Of a stretch of DNA of 8,927 nucleotides, positions 7,141 to 8,927 are shown piece by piece. How positions within the stretch are numbered: position 1 is the stretch's first letter; each line of letters begins with the position of its first letter. The position numbers were made by a program, and so were the translations under genes. Origin of the DNA: Caldisericales bacterium (GTDB lineage Bacteria > Caldisericota > Caldisericia > Caldisericales > Caldisericaceae); assembly GCA_015485995.1 (NCBI GenBank), contig WFSP01000070.1, positions 1-8,927 of the forward strand, read 5' to 3'. The notes beneath the pieces were generated by a model that saw nothing but the letters and a program-made list of their open reading frames with translations, made no database searches and was not told where the DNA came from.

Positions 7141-8352
7141 ATGGGAAAAAGTTTTTCATTATTTTTTGAAAGGGTAATGGCAAAAAAGAACGTAAACTTT
7201 CTAACCCCTTTTGATATGAAAGTAAAGGCAAAACAATTGGAGGACAAAGGAAAGCATATTATCCATCTTGAGGTTGGTGAGCCTGACTTTGATACGCCAA
7301 AAAACATAGCGGAAAAAGGTATAGAGGCAATCAAGAAAGGATATACGCACTATACGGCTTCTCAAGGCATGTTAGAATTGAGGGAAGCAATTGCTTTACA
7401 CATCAGCAAAACACGGCACATAAATATTTCTCCTGATGAAGTGATCATTACACCCGGAGGGAAGGACATTATATTCTTTACAATGATGGCATTACTAAAC
7501 AAAGGTGATGAAGTTATTATACAGAACCCTGCGTACTATACGTATGAAATGGATGCAGAATTATTTGGTGCAAAAGTTATTCCGTTACCCCTACTTGAAG
7601 AAAGCGATTTTTCTTTTGATAGAGAATTATTCAAAAAGCTCATTACGCCAAAAACAAAACTCATCGCTCTAATTTCTCCTGCAAATCCTACGGGAAATAT
7701 ATTTTCCAGAAGCGATCTTGAATTTATTGCAGAGCAGGCAATAAGGAACAATGTCTATGTTTTGTCTGATGAAATTTACTCAAAGATTATATATGAAGGT
7801 GAATTCAACAGCATTGCATCTGTAGAAGGAATGAAAGAGCGCACCGTCCTGCTGGATGGGTTTTCTAAAACATATGCAATGACGGGTTGGAGATTAGGAT
7901 ACGGTGTAGCGAACAAAGAACTTATAAAAGTATTCAACAAATTTATGCTTGCTTCCAATTCCTGCGTCCCTGCATTTACACAAATCGCAGGGATAGAAGC
8001 TTTAACAAGCCTGCAAGATAGTGTAGAGGAAATGAGAAAAGAATACGAAAAGAGAAGGGATGTTATTGTGAATGGATTGAACAGTATCCCAAATATTTCC
8101 TGCAAGAAACCGAAAGGTGCATTTTACGCGTTTCCCAATATTAAAAAGTTTGGGATGAGCTCAAATGAGTTTGTTTTGTATTTACTGAATAATGCAGGTG
8201 TCACTGTAATGCCAGGGAGTACATTCGGGAAATACGGAGAAGGATATCTCCGTATTTCCTACGCAAACTCTATAAGTGAATTAAAGGAAGCGCTGGTTAG
8301 GGTAAGAAGAGCTGTCGCAAACTTACCAGAATTGACTTCCTCCTCTCCGTAA
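7141..8352 (+). CDS. Class I/II PLP-dependent aminotransferase (AspC/PatA-like), C-terminus altered by an insertion
   Basis: A 403-residue fold-type I aminotransferase. The PLP lysine is Lys243 in LDGFSKTYAMTGWRLGY. Asn182 in SPANPTG, Asp210 and Tyr213 in LSDEIYSK, and the carboxylate-binding Arg371 in YLRISYANS complete the active site. VGEPDFDTP (45-53) is the usual N-terminal motif. AAAAGGAG lies 5 bases before the ATG. The C-terminal third (GAFYAFPNIKKFGMSS onward) resembles Bacillus PatA, an N-acetyl-LL-DAP aminotransferase; after dapH and lysA that is an attractive role, but aspartate or aromatic aminotransferase activity is equally possible. The last six residues (LTSSSP) and the TAA come from an IS200/IS605-type right end starting at 8332. 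Since Arg371 lies upstream of that junction, the enzyme is probably still active. Confidence 0.88.
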   Translation: MGKSFSLFFERVMAKKNVNFLTPFDMKVKAKQLEDKGKHIIHLEVGEPDFDTPKNIAEKGIEAIKKGYTHYTASQGMLELREAIALHISKTRHINISPDEVIITPGGKDIIFFTMMALLNKGDEVIIQNPAYYTYEMDAELFGAKVIPLPLLEESDFSFDRELFKKLITPKTKLIALISPANPTGNIFSRSDLEFIAEQAIRNNVYVLSDEIYSKIIYEGEFNSIASVEGMKERTVLLDGFSKTYAMTGWRLGYGVANKELIKVFNKFMLASNSCVPAFTQIAGIEALTSLQDSVEEMRKEYEKRRDVIVNGLNSIPNISCKKPKGAFYAFPNIKKFGMSSNEFVLYLLNNAGVTVMPGSTFGKYGEGYLRISYANSISELKEALVRVRRAVANLPELTSSSP

Positions 8353-8470
8353 ACGAAGAGGATTCCCATTGGCTATACGGCCTCAGGGGGCAGTAATCCC
8401 TCGCGGTTTCCCACTGGTTCCTGCTTCAGCGTATGCCTTGCATACTCGACAGACGTGACTTCCCGCAAGC
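8332..8470 (-). ncRNA. Possible omega-RNA (TnpB guide RNA scaffold), extent guessed
   Basis: In this family the guide RNA spans the 3' end of tnpB and the right end, with its guide read from the flanking DNA just past the element. Here that guide would lie immediately below 8332, antisense to the 3' end of the class I aminotransferase. Only the terminal hairpin and cleavage site are actually seen. The 5' limit is arbitrary, and expression from this broken copy is unproven. Confidence 0.3.
8342..8361 (-). repeat. Right-end subterminal hairpin of the IS605-type element
   Basis: On the - strand, CCTCTTCG and CGGAGAGG flank a TTTA loop and form eight pairs, one of them a T-G wobble. On the + strand the same position is a C-A mismatch, so the hairpin is better on the - strand. 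That fits an element recognised as single-stranded DNA by TnpA and, as RNA, the 3' part of a TnpB guide RNA. The loop, read on the + strand, supplies the TAA stop of the aminotransferase. Confidence 0.8.
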
Positions 8471-8792
8471 CCTGCGGTAGGTGTTTGGGGTATTTATTCC
8501 CCAATGCAGCTCTTAATGTGTTTATTGCTGCAACCAAATCGGCATTGTTTGAGTATCCGCACTTCTCACATACAAACACCGCTTGGTTTTTGCGGTTGTT
8601 CTTTGATACGTGTTTGCATATAGGACGTGTTTGAGAAGTATACTGGGGGTTAACCTTTACGAACTTTCCTCTGTTTAACAGGAGCTTATGCTTAAGCAGT
8701 TTGAAGAACATACCCCAGGACTGTTTCAGTATGCTTCTGTTTAATGAGGACTTTACCTTTAACTCATCTTTATCACTTTTTCTCCATTTTTT
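8373..8792 (-). pseudogene. tnpB: Decayed tnpB (RuvC-like RNA-guided nuclease), C-terminal part
   Basis: The frame is open from 8792 down to the TAG at 8375-8373, ended upstream by an in-frame TGA (8795-8793). TnpB similarity begins near 8765 with LKVKSSLNRSILKQSWGMFF and runs into the zinc ribbon, the RuvC-III motif NNADLVAAIN and the tail KQEPVGNREG. About 130 of the usual 370-400 residues remain, so the N-terminal domain, RuvC-I and most of the RuvC-II region are gone. An ATG at 8711 would give 112 residues, but homology extends upstream of it, so it is not a natural start. In the zinc ribbon, TSQTRPICKH has Arg where the first Cys normally stands; the second pair, CEKC, is kept. A working nuclease is very unlikely. 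Confidence 0.85.
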
Positions 8793-8927
8793 TCATTTTT
8801 GCAGGATACAGGAAATATAGAATTGGCTTAAATAGAGGGTTTCTTTTATCAGAGGTTGAGTGTAAGTGTTGATCTTCAGAAAAATGTAGTGGTAGGTGGA
8901 TAACTATATACTCTTGACATAAGTGGA
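8793..8927. other. Unassigned right edge with a transposase-tail-like end
   Basis: No gene is recognised in these 135 bases. A - strand frame is open from about 8925 to 8795 but resembles nothing I know. On the + strand, TGG (8897-8899) to TGA (8915-8917) spans 21 bases and would read WITIYS-stop, running into TTGACAT (8914-8920). The left-edge transposase ends with the same spacing (TGG 248-250, TGA 266-268, TTGACAT). This may be a worn end of a related insertion sequence and could act as a -35 box for a gene beyond the window. Confidence 0.25.

Larger units (their letters stand above)
8332..8792 (-). mobile_element. IS200/IS605-family element remnant, right end plus tnpB 3' part
   Basis: Read on the - strand, a broken tnpB is followed by a classical right end: GAAT (8365-8362), then a hairpin, then AGGAAGTCAA ending at 8332. 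GAAT as guide and TCAA as cleavage tetranucleotide are the right-end signals described for IS608-type elements. No terminal inverted repeats or target duplication are expected for this family. No tnpA and no left end are recognisable in the window. The left boundary given here is only where the tnpB frame is lost. The stretch is visibly richer in G+C than the operon, in keeping with a separate origin. Confidence 0.75.

Noticed and set aside
8342..8361. The hairpin after the class I aminotransferase as an operon terminator
   Set aside because: It overlaps the coding end, has a C-A mismatch on the + strand and no following T-run there; it fits the - strand right end of an IS605-type element much better.
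8795..8925. - strand open frame of about 43 codons upstream of the tnpB remnant
   Set aside because: It does not resemble TnpB N-terminal sequence or any protein I recognise and is short enough to be chance in this AT-rich DNA.

Overview
The window holds a nearly complete lysine / meso-diaminopimelate (DAP) biosynthesis operon on the + strand, bounded by mobile-element debris on both sides. The DNA is AT-rich. The proteins are rich in Lys, Glu and Ile, and Arg is mostly AGA/AGG, as in many thermophilic bacteria. The order dapF-dapA-dapB-dapH followed by lysC and lysA resembles the lysine cluster of Thermotogae, so a Thermotogota-, Caldisericota- or similar deep-branching thermophile is a reasonable guess. 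Nothing in the window settles the taxon.

Left edge (1-306): the 3' end of an integrase-core (DDE, IS481/IS3-like) transposase stops at 268. A consensus promoter (TTGACA, 16 bp, TATAAT) overlaps that stop codon. It should start RNA about 7-8 bases before the dapF ATG, so dapF would be read from an essentially leaderless mRNA. There is no room for a lysine riboswitch or T-box.

Core (307-5763): dapF, dapA, dapB, dapH, lysC and lysA are packed with 1-11 base overlaps. They cover aspartate phosphorylation (LysC), formation and reduction of the dihydrodipicolinate ring (DapA, DapB), N-acetylation of tetrahydrodipicolinate (DapH), epimerisation of LL-DAP (DapF) and decarboxylation of meso-DAP to lysine (LysA). 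Aspartate-semialdehyde dehydrogenase (asd) and N-acetyl-DAP deacetylase are not in the window. lysC carries a strong internal ribosome binding site before Met244, where some bacteria start a separate regulatory beta subunit.

Distal part (5780-8352): a class III aminotransferase (GabT/ArgD-like) and a class I aminotransferase (AspC/PatA-like) follow. Either could supply the missing N-acetyl-DAP transamination step.

Right edge (8332-8927): an IS200/IS605-type right end has landed in the last codons of the class I aminotransferase, so the enzyme's final six residues and stop codon come from the element. Behind it, on the - strand, is a decayed tnpB missing its N-terminal part. The right-end hairpin and cleavage/guide tetranucleotides look intact although the protein does not. 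The last 135 bases hold no recognisable gene. They include a short match to the tail of the left-edge transposase, ending in another TTGACA.

I see no tRNA, rRNA, CRISPR array or clearly novel multi-gene system. The interest lies in how mobile elements have reshaped both ends of an otherwise ordinary metabolic operon.
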